From: Chryseobacterium elymi
GTDB taxonomy: Bacteria > Bacteroidota > Bacteroidia > Flavobacteriales > Weeksellaceae
Assembly (NCBI RefSeq): GCF_003385495.1
Contig: NZ_QNUH01000008.1
Coordinates: 62,001 to 126,000 of the forward strand
Reading direction: 5' to 3'
Length of the DNA stretch: 64,000 nt
Shown here piece after piece: positions 34,952-42,926 of this stretch. A model generated the notes under the pieces. It saw only the letters and a program-made list of their open reading frames with translations. It made no database searches and was not told the DNA's origin. The translations under genes and the position numbers were made by a program. Position 1 is the stretch's first letter. Each line of letters begins with the position of its first letter.

Positions 34952-35485
34952 TTATCTTCTTCTTCCTCCTGTGAAATTCCTTGTAGGATCTTTTTTAAGC
35001 TGGCCATTGGCTCTTCCTACTTTTACTATACATTCCTCAAGATCCCTGAGAACTATCTTTTTCTTGGATTCTACCCCTATGATATCATTCTTCAATTTCA
35101 GCATAGGCCCTATCTGTTTCATTAGAACGGCATAATGCTTAAAATTATCAGCACTGTCTTTGCCCATAATGTTTTTCGCCTCCATCACATCATCCATAAT
35201 TCTGGTTCTGAGGAAAACATCATTTTCTACCTTATTAATGTTAAGCTGGTTCATCTGGTCATATATTTTATCTACATGATCCCTGAGAACGTCACCCCTC
35301 ATCATAAGTTCCTTATAGGCATCAGCTTCTCGCACGATTCCTTCCCGTTGTATACTGTAGCTTTTAAAAAAGAAGAATAAACACAGAAAAGACACCACCG
35401 ACAAAACGGTGAAAGACAGAATAAACTTCCAAATGCCTGCTCTGACATCAGATTTGTTTAGTTTTTTTTCTCTGTTAGAAGACAT
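34952..35485 (-). CDS. T6SS-iii TssO-like transmembrane protein B
   Basis: 177 residues from the ATG encoding MSSNREKKLNK; an upstream in-frame ATG would add 18 hydrophobic, aromatic residues (MCINFFFYIF...) lying over promoter-like sequence and is rejected. A basic tail is followed by one transmembrane helix (about 19-41), then a helical region with heptad-like text (YDQMNQLNINKVENDVF). The C-terminus is basic (TGGRRR). Same layout as the downstream gene, so the two may form a heteromer or one may be TssO and the other an associated component. Confidence 0.68.
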   Translation of the reverse strand: MSSNREKKLNKSDVRAGIWKFILSFTVLSVVSFLCLFFFFKSYSIQREGIVREADAYKELMMRGDVLRDHVDKIYDQMNQLNINKVENDVFLRTRIMDDVMEAKNIMGKDSADNFKHYAVLMKQIGPMLKLKNDIIGVESKKKIVLRDLEECIVKVGRANGQLKKDPTRNFTGGRRR

Positions 35486-35665
35486 ATGTTTGTGATTTGT
35501 TTGGCCTGTGAAAATATAAAAAAAAAAATTTATGCACAATACGTATTTTCCCTAATGTAATTTCGTGAAAACCCTAATTAAGCTAACATTAATTTTACCT
35601 TTCATAAGTTTTTCATAAATTAGGCCTCTGAATTTTAAATATCAAACACCAAATCGATATTAAAA

Positions 35666-36337
35666 GTGAGTAAATTATTATCAAACACAGTCCGGTTTTC
35701 TATAGCTGACAGTGACTTCTACTTTAAGAAGATCATGATCAAAACACTTATGGAAAACCCTTTCTATATGCTTCTGAATGACTGTAATAACGGCCATGAA
35801 CTTGTGAACAGAATTTACAGGAGACAGGAAGATGTGTTTATCATAGAACTGTTTATGCCGGTATTAAGCGGGATAGAGGCTATAAAATACATCAGGAAAA
35901 ACAATACGGAAACTCCTATTGTAACGTATTCCAGCACCTACCAGGAGGATATGGCTGAAATCCTATCCAAAATCCCTAATATCTATTATTGCCAGAAAAA
36001 GAGCACTATTATAAAAGATCTCATTAAAGGAAGCATTGCTTCTGACGGCTTTGATTACGAGAAATATTCCAAGGAATGGGAACAGCAGCCACTGGCAGTA
36101 CAGAATTATATGGAGAGGCAGAAAAAAGGACAGGAAGAGCTGAGCCCTACTGAAATACAGCTTATGAAATTTTGTTACGAAGGCTACAGCAATAAGGAAA
36201 TTGCTGAAAAACTAAGCCTTAGCACGCGTACGATTGACACCTATATTAACAGGCTTACGGAAAAGCTGGGACTGAAAACAAAGCTGCATCTTATCCGTTT
36301 CTGTGTAGAAAATGGCTACTACAATTCCAGTATGTAG
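35666..36337 (+). CDS. LuxR-type response regulator with Glu in the phosphorylation position
   Basis: 223 residues from a GTG start; the first ATG would remove 23 residues of the receiver and is unlikely. The receiver-like domain (1-130) has FSIADSDFYF, and the phosphoacceptor position reads VFIIELFMPVLSG, with Glu61 where Asp is canonical. The Thr/Ser and Lys positions are kept (PIVTYSS, QKKS). The C-terminal LuxR HTH (about 155-215) reads LSPTEIQLMKFCYEGYSNKE and LSTRTIDTYINRLTEKLGL. Divergent from the T6SS envelope genes, it is a candidate constitutive or ligand-controlled regulator of the locus. Confidence 0.85.
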   Translation: MSKLLSNTVRFSIADSDFYFKKIMIKTLMENPFYMLLNDCNNGHELVNRIYRRQEDVFIIELFMPVLSGIEAIKYIRKNNTETPIVTYSSTYQEDMAEILSKIPNIYYCQKKSTIIKDLIKGSIASDGFDYEKYSKEWEQQPLAVQNYMERQKKGQEELSPTEIQLMKFCYEGYSNKEIAEKLSLSTRTIDTYINRLTEKLGLKTKLHLIRFCVENGYYNSSM

Positions 36338-36412
36338 GAAGATTTAATGTAATATTAATATAGGATAAACATAAAAACTCCAACTCTTTAAACAAAAAAA
36401 TTTGCCACTAAT

Positions 36413-36444
36413 TTGCTAGTATTCAATTTTTTTAACTAAATTTG
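36413..36444 (+). promoter_or_regulatory. Promoter of HU gene
   Basis: TTG (36413-36415), 21-bp spacer, TAAATTTG (36437-36444), a textbook Bacteroidota promoter 31 bp upstream of the HU ATG. Confidence 0.75.
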
Positions 36445-36474
36445 CACACCTAAAATTTAAAATTAAAAAAGGAA

Positions 36475-36765
36475 ATGACAAAGGCAGAATTGGTAAACAC
36501 CATCTCAAATAAGTTGGGAACAGAAAAGAATGAAACACAGAAAGTTGTAGAAGCTTTTATGCAGGAGATCAGGACTTCTATGTATAATGGAGATAACGTT
36601 TATCTGAGAGGTTTTGGATCTTTTATCATTAAAACAAGAGCTGCTAAAACAGGAAGAAATATTTCTAAGAACACTGCAATTGAAATTCCTGCTCATAACA
36701 TTCCTGCTTTCAAACCTTCAAAATCTTTTGTAGAGAAAGTAAAAACAAAAGTCGCAGTAAAATAA
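36475..36765 (+). CDS. HU-family nucleoid DNA-binding protein
   Basis: 96 residues. HU/IHF signature with the DNA-binding arm text DNVYLRGFGSFIIKTRAAKT and a hydrophobic dimer core. It bends and compacts DNA. A GGAA stretch precedes the ATG closely. It probably shares a transcript with the 29-codon basic protein gene, 41 bp downstream, and the pair ends in a terminator before rng. Confidence 0.95.
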   Translation: MTKAELVNTISNKLGTEKNETQKVVEAFMQEIRTSMYNGDNVYLRGFGSFIIKTRAAKTGRNISKNTAIEIPAHNIPAFKPSKSFVEKVKTKVAVK

Positions 36766-36806
36766 AAATTAACTGAATATTAACTAGTTACTAAAAAATT
36801 AAAATT

Positions 36807-36896
36807 ATGCCAAGCGGAAAGAAAAGAAAAAGACACAAGGTTGCAACTCACAAAAGAAAGAAAAGAAGAAGAGCAAACAGACATAAGAAAAAATAA
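36807..36896 (+). CDS. 29-residue strongly basic protein, candidate small ribosomal protein
   Basis: Reads MPSGKKRKRHKVATHKRKKR and ends RRANRHKKK; about two thirds of the residues are Lys, Arg or His. I recall near-identical microproteins at this position between HU and RNase G in other flavobacteria. The basic pattern resembles the AURKAIP1/COX24 (mS38/bS22) family of small-subunit ribosomal proteins. That family link is by inspection only. It sits directly between hup and rng. Confidence 0.7.
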   Translation: MPSGKKRKRHKVATHKRKKRRRANRHKKK

Positions 36897-36925
36897 TCTC
36901 TTTTTTTCGAGGTTTACAATATAAT

Positions 36926-36970
36926 AATATAGTTGGTGGTTTTATTTATTTAGAGTTCACCGACTATATT
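36926..36970 (+). terminator. Terminator after the HU/basic protein unit
   Basis: AATATAGTTGGTG / CACCGACTATATT 13-bp stem (one G-T pair), 19-nt loop, then TTTTG. Confidence 0.75.
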
Positions 36971-37128
36971 TTTGTTTGCAACTATAAGATTTCCAAGGAA
37001 AAAGGCTTTTGCAGATATTTTTAAAAAGATACAGCAATTTCATTCTAAATTCTTATATTTAAAATTATTTATTTGCTAAAAAATACGCCAGTTTCCTATA
37101 ATCTTAATAAATTTTTATCTTATACAAA

Positions 37129-38688
37129 ATGAAGAAAGAACTAATAGTTTCGCATGAAGATGATCTTACAAAGATTGCACTACTGGAAGACGGAAGACTA
37201 TGTGAACTTCATGAGCAAGAGGACAAAAGCGAATTTATAGTTGGAGATCTGTTTGTAGGAAGAGTAAAAAAACTGGCCCCAAACCTGAATGCAGCATTCG
37301 TAAATATCGGTTACGATAAGGATGCTTTTCTGCATTATCAGGATCTTGGACCACAATATCTCACCTACAGAAAGTTTTTAAAAGATACTATTTCTAAAAA
37401 ACAGAGCACTTCAAGCTTAAAAAATTTCGAGATACAACCCGAAATAGACAAAAACGGAACCGTAGACAAAGTCATTGCAAAAGATGACCTAGTTCTGCTA
37501 CAAATCACTAAAGAACCTATTTCTACTAAAGGTCCGAGGATCTCTACCCAGGTTTCTTTAACAGGACGCTTTCTGGTCCTGATCCCTTTCGACAACAAAG
37601 TTTCCATTTCAAAAAAAATCAGGACTACTGAGGAAAAAGAAAGACTGAAAACACTTATTGACAGTATCAAGCCTGAAGGTTTCGGTGTCATCATAAGAAC
37701 AGTAGCGGAAGGAAAAAAAGTAGCAGACCTCCACAATGACATGAATCAGCTGATCCAGAAATGGGAAAGCACATTCAAAAACATTCAGAAAAGCAAGGTT
37801 CCTGCAAGGGTTTTAAGCGAAGAAGACAAAGCTTCAGCTATTTTAAGAGACAATTTCAATCAGGATTTCGTAAGCATCATTTGCGATGATGAACAAATGG
37901 CAGACGAAATGACCAACTACGTGGAGGTCATAGCTCCGGAAAAAAAGAATATTGTCCAGTTTTATAGTTCCCACATCCCTCTTCTCGAATATTACAACGT
38001 TGAAAAACAGCTCAAACAGAGTTTTGGAAAACACGTTAATATTCCAAGTTCAAAAGGTGCCTACCTTGTTATAGAGCATACAGAAGCACTTCACGTGATT
38101 GATGTAAACTCCGGAAATAATATCACAACTGGAGCCGCTGTAAACAAAGAGCACGCTCTGAAAGTAAACAAAATGGCAGCCACCGAGATTGCCAGACAGC
38201 TTCGTCTCCGAGATATGGGAGGCATCATTGTAATTGACTTCATCGATATGCAGAATCCTGAACACAGAAGGGATCTGTACGAGCATCTGAAAGAAGAAAT
38301 GAAGCGTGATAAAGCACGTCATAAAATTCTTCCACCGAGCAAATTTGGACTGATCCAAATTACCAGACAAAGAAACCGCCCGGAAAAACAGATCGAAACA
38401 AAAGAAGAAAACCCGAACAAAGACGGAGAAATTGTAGCTCCTATTGTAATCGTGGAAAGAATGGAAGAAACCATAAGAAATATTATCCAGAAGGATAAAG
38501 GAAAACTTTACCTGCATGTACACCCTTTCGTTGAAGCTTACCTTACCAAAGGAATCAAAAGTATTCAGATGAAATGGTTTATCAAATATAAAAAATGGGT
38601 AACCATCATTCCCCGGGATTCTTTCAAATATTTAGAATACAAAATTTACAATTCGAAAAAAGAAGAATTGGTTGGATATTCTAATTAA
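37129..38688 (+). CDS. rng: Ribonuclease G (Rne/Rng family)
   Basis: 519 residues. An S1 domain (about 35-120) begins VGDLFVGRVKKLAPNLNAAF. The catalytic DNase I-like region has the metal-binding aspartates in LHVIDVNSGNN and GGIIVIDFIDM. It ends without the RNase E scaffold extension, so it is the short RNase G type. It processes 5' ends of 16S rRNA and decays mRNA; in flavobacteria it is the only RNase E/G homologue I would expect. A strong terminator follows. Confidence 0.95.
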   Translation: MKKELIVSHEDDLTKIALLEDGRLCELHEQEDKSEFIVGDLFVGRVKKLAPNLNAAFVNIGYDKDAFLHYQDLGPQYLTYRKFLKDTISKKQSTSSLKNFEIQPEIDKNGTVDKVIAKDDLVLLQITKEPISTKGPRISTQVSLTGRFLVLIPFDNKVSISKKIRTTEEKERLKTLIDSIKPEGFGVIIRTVAEGKKVADLHNDMNQLIQKWESTFKNIQKSKVPARVLSEEDKASAILRDNFNQDFVSIICDDEQMADEMTNYVEVIAPEKKNIVQFYSSHIPLLEYYNVEKQLKQSFGKHVNIPSSKGAYLVIEHTEALHVIDVNSGNNITTGAAVNKEHALKVNKMAATEIARQLRLRDMGGIIVIDFIDMQNPEHRRDLYEHLKEEMKRDKARHKILPPSKFGLIQITRQRNRPEKQIETKEENPNKDGEIVAPIVIVERMEETIRNIIQKDKGKLYLHVHPFVEAYLTKGIKSIQMKWFIKYKKWVTIIPRDSFKYLEYKIYNSKKEELVGYSN

Positions 38689-38700
38689 CACAAAATTATA

Positions 38701-38726
38701 AACCTCCAGTTTTCTGGAGGTTTTTT
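38701..38726 (+). terminator. Terminator of rng
   Basis: Perfect AACCTCCAG / CTGGAGGTT stem with TT loop bases, followed by TTTTTT, 12 bp after the stop. Confidence 0.92.
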
Positions 38727-38759
38727 ATTATATTTACAATCTTAAAACACACGTAAATA

Positions 38760-40178
38760 ATGATAAAAAATTTATTTTTCGTGCTGCTTCTTGCGGCACA
38801 AACTGCTTTTGCACAAATTATTTCTAAAGATCCTTCCTTTGCATCCAATGGAGTATCTAACGTTGCCAGCTACACGTTGGCCTGGAATATGGCACAAGAT
38901 TCTAATGGCAGTATTTATTCATCTTATTCTATCCCTAATAGTAACCAGACATTTGTATATAAACTTACAGCTAACGGAATTCTGGATTCAGCTTTTGGGA
39001 ACAATGGAAAAATTCAGTTACCTTATTATACCTATCAATGTCAATTAAAAATGCAACCTGACGGAAAATTGGTAATTTTTGGTTATGGTAATATCAGTGG
39101 CGGAGTTTCTGGTTCTTCTGATGTATGGATAGTATATAGAATGCTTCCGAATGGTCAGTTAGATCCTACTTTCGGAAACAATGGTATTTCGACAATTCCT
39201 AACGCTATTGGTAGTGATGTAAATGGCCGTTCTTTAGGACTGATCTTACAAAATGGAAAAATAATCGTTTATGATTCCACTACTATATATAGATTTAATA
39301 TTGATGGAAGTATTGATACCTCTTTCGGAAACAATGGTTCTGTAGCCACTCAGGGAAACTTTTACTATGGTGCATTTGTACTGGTAGATAACCAATCTAA
39401 CCTTATCTGTATTACTAAAATCAACTCACCCTATGGTAATGGTGTGATTGAAAAATTCAGTCCGGATGGACAGCCTGTAACGAGCTTTGGAAACAATGGC
39501 ATTTTAGAATCGAATTTGTTATTTTCACCTTTTAGTACTGCAATTATAGACAGCAATAATAAAATTGTTATTTCAAAATCAAATTCTACAAGCAATGAAA
39601 TTTTTAGACTAAACCCGGATGGAACCATTGATAATACATTTAATTGTGCCTTATCTGTAATATATCCCAACGCTTTGGCTAAAAGCATTATTGAAAAAGA
39701 TGGATATTATTACATTGGAGGAAACCAATCATCTCATCCATATACTCCCTATGTGTCAGATGAATCGCCAACCTTTTTTACAAAGCTCACACAAAGCGGT
39801 TCGATAGCTCCTGATTTTGGTTATTATCCGGATAGTTCATTTTCCAGTGTTGAAGAAATGATTGTTAACAACAATAATATTATCGTAAACGGAGGTGGGT
39901 ATATCGTAAAGTATCTGCTTAATAACCTCACATTATCAACAACAGATATTACAAAAACCAATAGTGATATCTCTTTTGAAAATCCGGTTAAGCAAAATTT
40001 AGTTTTCAGCACAAATAAAAAAGTAAGCAAAATAGAAATCTATTCTACACAAGGGAAAATTGTGAAAACTCTAAAAGACAGTAATACCGATCTTTCAGAA
40101 TTGTTAAAAGGAACTTATATAGCAAAAGTAACATTCCAAAACGGAAAAACAACAGTTAAAAAACTTATAAAAAATTAG
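38760..40178 (+). CDS. Secreted delta-60 repeat protein with T9SS type A sorting domain
   Basis: 472 residues. Signal peptide MIKNLFFVLLLAAQTAFAQ. The body carries repeated LxxxFGNNG motifs (ILDSAFGNNGKI, LDPTFGNNGIST, IDTSFGNNGSVA), typical of delta-60 beta-propeller-like proteins. The C-terminal 80 residues form a T9SS type A domain, with ISFENPVKQNLVF, KIEIYSTQGKIVKTL and LLKGTYIAKVTFQNGKT. It is exported through the outer membrane by the type IX system and is probably surface-attached or released. Function unknown. Confidence 0.88.
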   Translation: MIKNLFFVLLLAAQTAFAQIISKDPSFASNGVSNVASYTLAWNMAQDSNGSIYSSYSIPNSNQTFVYKLTANGILDSAFGNNGKIQLPYYTYQCQLKMQPDGKLVIFGYGNISGGVSGSSDVWIVYRMLPNGQLDPTFGNNGISTIPNAIGSDVNGRSLGLILQNGKIIVYDSTTIYRFNIDGSIDTSFGNNGSVATQGNFYYGAFVLVDNQSNLICITKINSPYGNGVIEKFSPDGQPVTSFGNNGILESNLLFSPFSTAIIDSNNKIVISKSNSTSNEIFRLNPDGTIDNTFNCALSVIYPNALAKSIIEKDGYYYIGGNQSSHPYTPYVSDESPTFFTKLTQSGSIAPDFGYYPDSSFSSVEEMIVNNNNIIVNGGGYIVKYLLNNLTLSTTDITKTNSDISFENPVKQNLVFSTNKKVSKIEIYSTQGKIVKTLKDSNTDLSELLKGTYIAKVTFQNGKTTVKKLIKN

Positions 40179-40318
40179 ATTTTGTCAAACAAAATCACAT
40201 CATTGATTAGCACTAATTATTATAAAGCTTTAGATTCTGGAAATACGATTCGGAACTTTGGATGATTATTTTAAACCTTTAGATTATTTAACTAAATTAG
40301 AACATTAATTTTCTAAAG

Positions 40319-41245
40319 ATGAAATATATATTTACTGCTCTATTCCTTCTTATCATAAATTCATTTGATGCTCAGGATATAAATGCAATAACAGTCTTTG
40401 ATAAAAAGCTTAACTCATTTCTCAACGTAAGGGATTTTTCTATTTCGGAAGATGGAAATGAGGCTTTTTTCACTATTCAAAGCCCTAATCAGGATATTTC
40501 CCAAATTGCCTATATCAGAAAAGATAAAAAGGATTGGTCCGAACCTCAACTATTGCCTTTTAATGATGCCTATTCGTATATGGAACCTTTTTTAGCTGAT
40601 AACGGAACTCGATTATATTTTGCTTCTGACCGCCCTTTACATAAAACAAAAACAGAAAAAAAGGATTTTGATATCTGGTATGTGGAAAGGAAAAATAAAA
40701 ACTCAGAGTGGTCGGAGCCTATTAATATGGGAAAACCCGTGAATTCTGATCTGGATGAGTTCTTTCCTACCCTTTCTGATAATAAAAATTTATATTTTAC
40801 TCTGGAATCGCCTACCGGAATGGGAAAAGACGATATTTATTTCTGTAAATGGGAAAACAACCAATATTCTGATCCGAAAATACTGGATGAAAACATCAAC
40901 AGTACGGGATATGAATTCAATGCTTTTATTTCTAAAAAAGAAAATTTTATCCTTTTCACAAAATACAATGAAAAGGGAGGACAGGGAAGCGGCGACCTTT
41001 ATATTTCCCAAAAGGACTCTCAAGGAAAATGGCAGAAAGCAAAAAATTTAGGAACACCAATCAATACAAAATTTATGGAATATTGTCCTTTTTATGATGA
41101 AAAAACACAGGTTTTATATTTTACCAGTAAAAGAAGCAATAGATCTCCAAAAAAATTCAAAAACATATCAGATTTTCAGCAGTATGTTAACGAGGGTGAA
41201 AATGGTTTAAGTAAAATCTATAAAATACCTTTTACAATAAAATAA
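40319..41245 (+). CDS. Secreted PD40 (WD40-like) repeat protein
   Basis: 308 residues. Signal peptide MKYIFTALFLLIINSFDAQ. It has PD40-type beta-propeller repeats: GTRLYFASDRP, NKNLYFTLESP, TQVLYFTSKRS, each after a SEPxxL/I strand. No OmpA or peptidase domain is attached, so it resembles the periplasmic propeller part of TolB- or OmpA-linked proteins. It ends 9 bp before the osmC-like start, suggesting co-transcription. Confidence 0.82.
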   Translation: MKYIFTALFLLIINSFDAQDINAITVFDKKLNSFLNVRDFSISEDGNEAFFTIQSPNQDISQIAYIRKDKKDWSEPQLLPFNDAYSYMEPFLADNGTRLYFASDRPLHKTKTEKKDFDIWYVERKNKNSEWSEPINMGKPVNSDLDEFFPTLSDNKNLYFTLESPTGMGKDDIYFCKWENNQYSDPKILDENINSTGYEFNAFISKKENFILFTKYNEKGGQGSGDLYISQKDSQGKWQKAKNLGTPINTKFMEYCPFYDEKTQVLYFTSKRSNRSPKKFKNISDFQQYVNEGENGLSKIYKIPFTIK

Positions 41246-41254
41246 TCATTTACC

Positions 41255-41725
41255 ATGAGTAAAGAACACTATTACAAAGCAACAATTAACTGGACGGGCA
41301 ATAAGGGAACGGGAACCAGCAGCTATAGAAATTACGAAAGAACCCATACAATTCAAATTGCAAATAAGGCTCTCATTGAAGGTTCTTCTGATCCTGCATT
41401 CCGTGGAGACAAAACCAAACATAACCCCGAAGACTTTTTTCTTTCTTCACTTTCTTCCTGCCATATGTTATGGTATCTTCATTTCTGTTCCGAGGAAGGC
41501 ATTATTGTTACGCAGTACACCGATGAAGCTACAGGAATTATGATCGAAACAACGGATGGAAGCGGACACTTTACCTCAGTTACCTTACATCCTACAGTGA
41601 TTGTAGCGGAAGAATCAATGATTGAAAAAGCAAAGGAACTCCATCATAAGGCAGGACAATTTTGCTTTATTGCCAGGTCAGTCAATTTTCCGGTACAACA
41701 TATCCCTGCCGTATTAGTTAAATAA
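41255..41725 (+). CDS. OsmC family peroxiredoxin-like protein
   Basis: 156 residues with the family text GDKTKHNPEDFFLSSLSSCH, whose Cys is the first redox cysteine, and KAGQFCFIARSVNFPV with the second. OsmC/Ohr proteins reduce organic hydroperoxides. Its length and the NPEDFFLSSL motif fit the OsmC-like branch. It follows the PD40 gene at 9 bp. Confidence 0.9.
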   Translation: MSKEHYYKATINWTGNKGTGTSSYRNYERTHTIQIANKALIEGSSDPAFRGDKTKHNPEDFFLSSLSSCHMLWYLHFCSEEGIIVTQYTDEATGIMIETTDGSGHFTSVTLHPTVIVAEESMIEKAKELHHKAGQFCFIARSVNFPVQHIPAVLVK

Positions 41726-41793
41726 TTTTCACTACAGGTTAATTCAATTTAAAATACTATTGATACTAGGTTTCAACTATAATAACTCTAAAA

Positions 41794-41907
41794 TTACCAT
41801 TCAAAACCATACCTTAAACTGATATGCGACGGATTCAGCAGTAAAGATATTTCTGAAAAGCTTTTATAAGCATTCATACTGTAGAGATCCACCGGAAAAG
41901 AATTCTC
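41794..41907 (-). pseudogene. Remnant of an outer-membrane protein C-terminus (candidate)
   Basis: A 37-codon stretch without its own start, preceded by an in-frame TAA, ending in ISLRYGFEW-stop. Residues DLYSMNAYKSFSEISLL and the final aromatic strand look like the last beta-strands of an outer-membrane barrel. Codon usage is ordinary for the genome. Chance cannot be excluded for so short a frame. Confidence 0.35.
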
Positions 41908-42040
41908 TTAAAACTAAATGCAAAAAATTCCGTGGGAATTGTAAAATGCGCCTTAGAAAATCACATTATCGACTGATGAAAAACAATTTCAATTCACCCA
42001 AATGAAAAAACACTGCTAAAGTGTAAATTTTCAAAATCAC

Positions 42041-42077
42041 GGTTTACAGTTTTGAATGTAACTGTAAACCTCTTTTT
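42041..42077 (+). terminator. Terminator-like hairpin upstream of the Nudix gene
   Basis: GGTTTACAGTT / AACTGTAAACC 11-bp perfect stem, 8-nt loop, then TCTTTTT. It is 316 bp after the osmC stop, so it may end that transcript or a lost gene. Confidence 0.7.
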
Positions 42078-42257
42078 CCAAATCACCTTTTCAGTTGCGT
42101 GGAAATACGGATCACTACATATTGATTTTCAAATAAATAATTCCTATTTTTCAATCTGAAAAATCCTTATTCTTTAAATTTAAAGCTTTTAAATCTTAAA
42201 TCCTCCTTGAATGGTTAATTAATGTTAATGCCTATTCTTTTCTTCAGTATATATTGC

Positions 42258-42265
42258 TAAATTTG
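42258..42265 (+). promoter_or_regulatory. -7 box TAAATTTG of the Nudix gene
   Basis: Exact TAnnTTTG ending only 4 bp before the ATG, which would place the transcription start at or near the A of the ATG. No -33 TTG is evident. Confidence 0.5.
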
Positions 42266-42269
42266 AAGT

Positions 42270-42899
42270 ATGGAAAGTTTTGGAAAAGATTTATTAAGGA
42301 AAATTACAAATGTAGAGCTCCCGGGAATAAATGCCCATGGAGTATTTTCACCTCCTTCCCGACCTGTATTTACGTATGATGAAATATTGGCAAAAAATCC
42401 AAAATTTGCAGCTGTTAATATTATACTTTACTTAAAAGATAATGAATGGTATTTCCCATTGATCCAAAGAACCATTAACGAGCATGACAGGCACAGCGGA
42501 CAGATCTCTTTGCCCGGCGGCAAACGTGAAGAAATGGATAGGGATTTTGCTGAAACCGCAGTACGGGAAACCTCGGAAGAGATTGGTATAGATAAGCATT
42601 ATATAAGGGTGATCAGAGAGATGTCTCCTATTTATGTACCGCCGAGTAATTTTTATGTGTATCCTTACATTTCGTATACTAAAAAGAATCCGCTTTTCGT
42701 TCTTCAACAGACTGAAGCGGTAGAAACTATAGAATTTCCTATCACTTCTTTTCTCAGCCTTCCGGATAATCCTGAAATTATGGCGCTGCCAAGCGCTGCC
42801 GGACATGAAGTACCGGTTATCAATTTCAACGGATATATCATCTGGGGCGCTACAGCAATGATATTGAGCGAGTTTAGCCAGTTGCTGAAAAAAATGTAA
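42270..42899 (+). CDS. Nudix hydrolase, CoA pyrophosphatase-like
   Basis: 209 residues. Nudix box region GGKREEMDRDFAETAVRETS with EEIG following keeps the REtxEE metal-binding core. The preceding HSGQISLPGGKRE matches the CoA-pyrophosphatase (NUDT7/YeaB) branch. It probably splits CoA or related nucleoside diphosphates into phosphopantetheine and ADP. It lies 27 bp before plsC, so the two may be co-transcribed. Confidence 0.85.
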   Translation: MESFGKDLLRKITNVELPGINAHGVFSPPSRPVFTYDEILAKNPKFAAVNIILYLKDNEWYFPLIQRTINEHDRHSGQISLPGGKREEMDRDFAETAVRETSEEIGIDKHYIRVIREMSPIYVPPSNFYVYPYISYTKKNPLFVLQQTEAVETIEFPITSFLSLPDNPEIMALPSAAGHEVPVINFNGYIIWGATAMILSEFSQLLKKM

Positions 42900-42926
42900 C
42901 TTTGCACTACCGTGTTTAATTGAGAG

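Larger units (their letters stand above)
41726..42269. other. 544-bp gap with a gene remnant
   Basis: Holds a degenerate coding fragment on the minus strand (41794-41907), a strong plus-strand hairpin (42041-42077) and the Nudix promoter. The rest is AT-rich with no recognised gene. Confidence 0.6.

Noticed and set aside
35486..35539. Longer N-terminus for the second TssO-like protein
   Set aside because: The added 18 residues are aromatic-rich and placed over AT-rich leader; MSSNREKK gives the expected basic tail before the membrane helix.
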